The notes below the pieces were generated by a model, which did not search any database, was not told the origin of the DNA, and worked only from the letters and a program-made list of their open reading frames with translations. From Flavihumibacter profundi (lineage in GTDB: Bacteria > Bacteroidota > Bacteroidia > Chitinophagales > Chitinophagaceae), in NCBI RefSeq assembly GCF_020076305.1, contig NZ_JAIQXE010000002.1, positions 186,001-250,000 of the forward strand: 64,000 nucleotides of DNA, given 5' to 3'. Positions 62,863 to 64,000 of the stretch are shown one piece after another; the stretch's first letter is position 1, and every line of letters begins with the position of its first letter. Both the position numbers and the translations under genes were made by a program.

Positions 62863-63887
62863 GGTTCAGTTGAGTTTGCGTGATCGGTTACCGGTTGCTC
62901 ATCATCTTCGGCGCCATACTGGGTTTTTACTTCCCATGCCGCAATACCTTGTTCGTTCAGGTATTTGGAAAGCACGCTTTGGAAGCCATGGGTCACATAC
63001 ACATTTTCGGCCCCTGTTGCTGTAATGCTGGATAGTAATCCTTCCCAGTCGCAATGGTCACTTAAGGCAAATCCAATATCAGCATTTCGCCGGCGTACAT
63101 TTCCCCGCACCTGCATCCAGCCGCTACAGATGCCTAAACGATACGGGTTCAGTTTTTTCATCCAGGGTGTACCATCAGCACTGGGCGGTGCAATGACGAT
63201 CGCATTTTTTAATTCCTGTTTTGTTGTTCCGGAACTGATTCGTTTAACCTGTACAAAGTTATAGCCCATTTCATCCAGCAATTGCTGCATGTTGTAAATG
63301 GCGCCGTGCACATATACCGTGTCGGTAATGTTTTTTACTGCATCCATTAACCGCTGCGCTTTTCCCAAACTGTAGGCGATCAATACCGAGGCTTTGTCGT
63401 CTTGTTGGTTTTGCAGCACCCAATCCTGTATGTTGCCATAAATTTCCTGCTGTGTTTTCCATTTGTAGATGGGCAGGCCAAATGTACTTTCAGTAATAAA
63501 CGTGTTGCACCTGATGGCTTCATATTGCCCGCTGATACCGTCGTCTTCCGTTTTATAATCACCTGTAAATACCCACACCTCACCTTTATATTCAATGCGC
63601 ACCTGCGAAGAGCCGATGATATGGCCGGCCGGATGCAAAGAGATTTTTACCCCGTTTACAAATATGGTTTCATTCCATTCAAGTGTTTGGTAATTGTTTT
63701 GCCCTAAGCGCAATTGCAAAATGGGTTTGGTCAGGGTATGGCATAAATAGTGTTGGTGTCCAGGCCGGGCATGATCGCTGTGGCCATGGGTAATAATGGC
63801 AAACTCAACGGGCTTCCAGGGATCAATATAAAAATTCCCCTGTTTGCAGTAGAGGCCCATATCTGTAAAACTGATCAGTTTGGACAT
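62859..63887 (-). CDS. Ligase-associated MBL-fold DNA exonuclease
   Basis: 342 residues. A metallo-beta-lactamase fold begins with FTDMGLYCKQGNFYIDPW and the zinc motif THGHSDHA (residues 33-40); further ligand segments are LHPAGHIIGSSQV, FTGDYKTEDDGIS and the beta-CASP-like SDHCDWEGLLSSI with VYVTHG near the C-terminus. These match the ligase-associated DNA damage response exonuclease family. It is the upstream partner of the ligase in a four-base ATGA overlap. Its promoter should lie in the last 110 bp of the window. Confidence 0.9.
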   Translation of the reverse strand: MSKLISFTDMGLYCKQGNFYIDPWKPVEFAIITHGHSDHARPGHQHYLCHTLTKPILQLRLGQNNYQTLEWNETIFVNGVKISLHPAGHIIGSSQVRIEYKGEVWVFTGDYKTEDDGISGQYEAIRCNTFITESTFGLPIYKWKTQQEIYGNIQDWVLQNQQDDKASVLIAYSLGKAQRLMDAVKNITDTVYVHGAIYNMQQLLDEMGYNFVQVKRISSGTTKQELKNAIVIAPPSADGTPWMKKLNPYRLGICSGWMQVRGNVRRRNADIGFALSDHCDWEGLLSSITATGAENVYVTHGFQSVLSKYLNEQGIAAWEVKTQYGAEDDEQPVTDHANSTEP

Positions 63888-64000
63888 GCTATTGGTAACA
63901 TCTCTGATGGGCTATTGTTGGGTACCCCGTTTTTCCTGGAGTAAATTAAATGCTAAATCAACATAATTAAAAATTATCGTCAATAGAAGCAAGATCGCCT

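Noticed and set aside
1-64000. tRNA, rRNA, insertion sequences, prophage or attachment sites
   Set aside because: No cloverleaf, rRNA text, transposase with inverted repeats, or integrase was recognised in the window; mobility of the islands is inferred only from composition and remnants.

Overview
The window looks like a chromosomal stretch of a Bacteroidota member, probably close to Chitinophagaceae. The pointers are moderate-to-low GC, AT-rich intergenic DNA with weak Shine-Dalgarno sites, FecR, LytTR and WG-repeat families, a VirE/BT4734-like primase-fold gene, and the two-gene exonuclease/ATP-dependent ligase pair with DUF2256. This placement is an inference from gene content; no rRNA or tRNA gene was seen.

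Layout. (1) 1-3.7 kb: three envelope or secreted proteins (a coiled-coil/LamG protein cut by the window edge, a secreted protein, a WG-repeat protein). (2) 3.8-28.7 kb: one co-directional type III-A CRISPR-Cas locus. It opens with an 18-bp perfect palindrome and a WYL regulator. An accessory block follows (small protein, ArdC-like metallopeptidase, hypothetical protein, RecD/Pif1-like helicase, TPR/OB protein), then cas6, cas10(csm1), csm2, csm3, csm4, csm5, cas1, a primase-fold gene, cas2 with an N-terminal extension, and a 45-repeat array. The effector block comes last: Cad1 (CARF-adenosine deaminase), a CARF-HEPN Csm6-like RNase, a DNA-glycosylase-like protein, and a second RecD/Pif1-like helicase. 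(3) 28.9-47.5 kb: a restriction island with McrB/McrC, an XRE regulator, RmuC, a second glycosylase-like protein, type III Mod/Res, a small protein, a DndD-like ATPase, a DndE-like/HerA ATPase, two minus-strand genes, and remains of an Mrr-type gene and a phosphoribosyltransferase. (4) 47.7-52.1 kb: minus-strand AraC/FecR/LytTR genes, a three-gene cassette around a DUF5675 protein, a second LytTR gene, an 11-bp helically phased repeat array and a strong terminator. (5) 52.2-61.0 kb: secreted carbohydrate and phosphodiester metabolism (GDPD fusion, GH28-like, YidR/DUF3748, alpha-glucuronidase-like). (6) 61.0-64 kb: DUF2256, ATP-dependent DNA ligase and its MBL exonuclease.

How the CRISPR locus probably works: the Csm complex senses complementary RNA. 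The Cas10 HD nuclease site is degenerate while its GGDD cyclase motif is intact, so immunity should run through cyclic oligoadenylate. That would switch on the Csm6-like RNase and Cad1, a deaminase reported to convert ATP to ITP. The most interesting point is that the gene after these two effectors encodes a protein with the motif layout of the hypoxanthine-DNA glycosylase branch of the UDG superfamily. An inosine-producing effector beside a putative hypoxanthine remover suggests an undescribed deaminate-then-excise or deaminate-then-protect arm. A second glycosylase-like gene sits in the restriction island, so the association needs testing. Several spacers tile or re-sample the same coding target from divergent invaders, in the orientation expected for RNA targeting.
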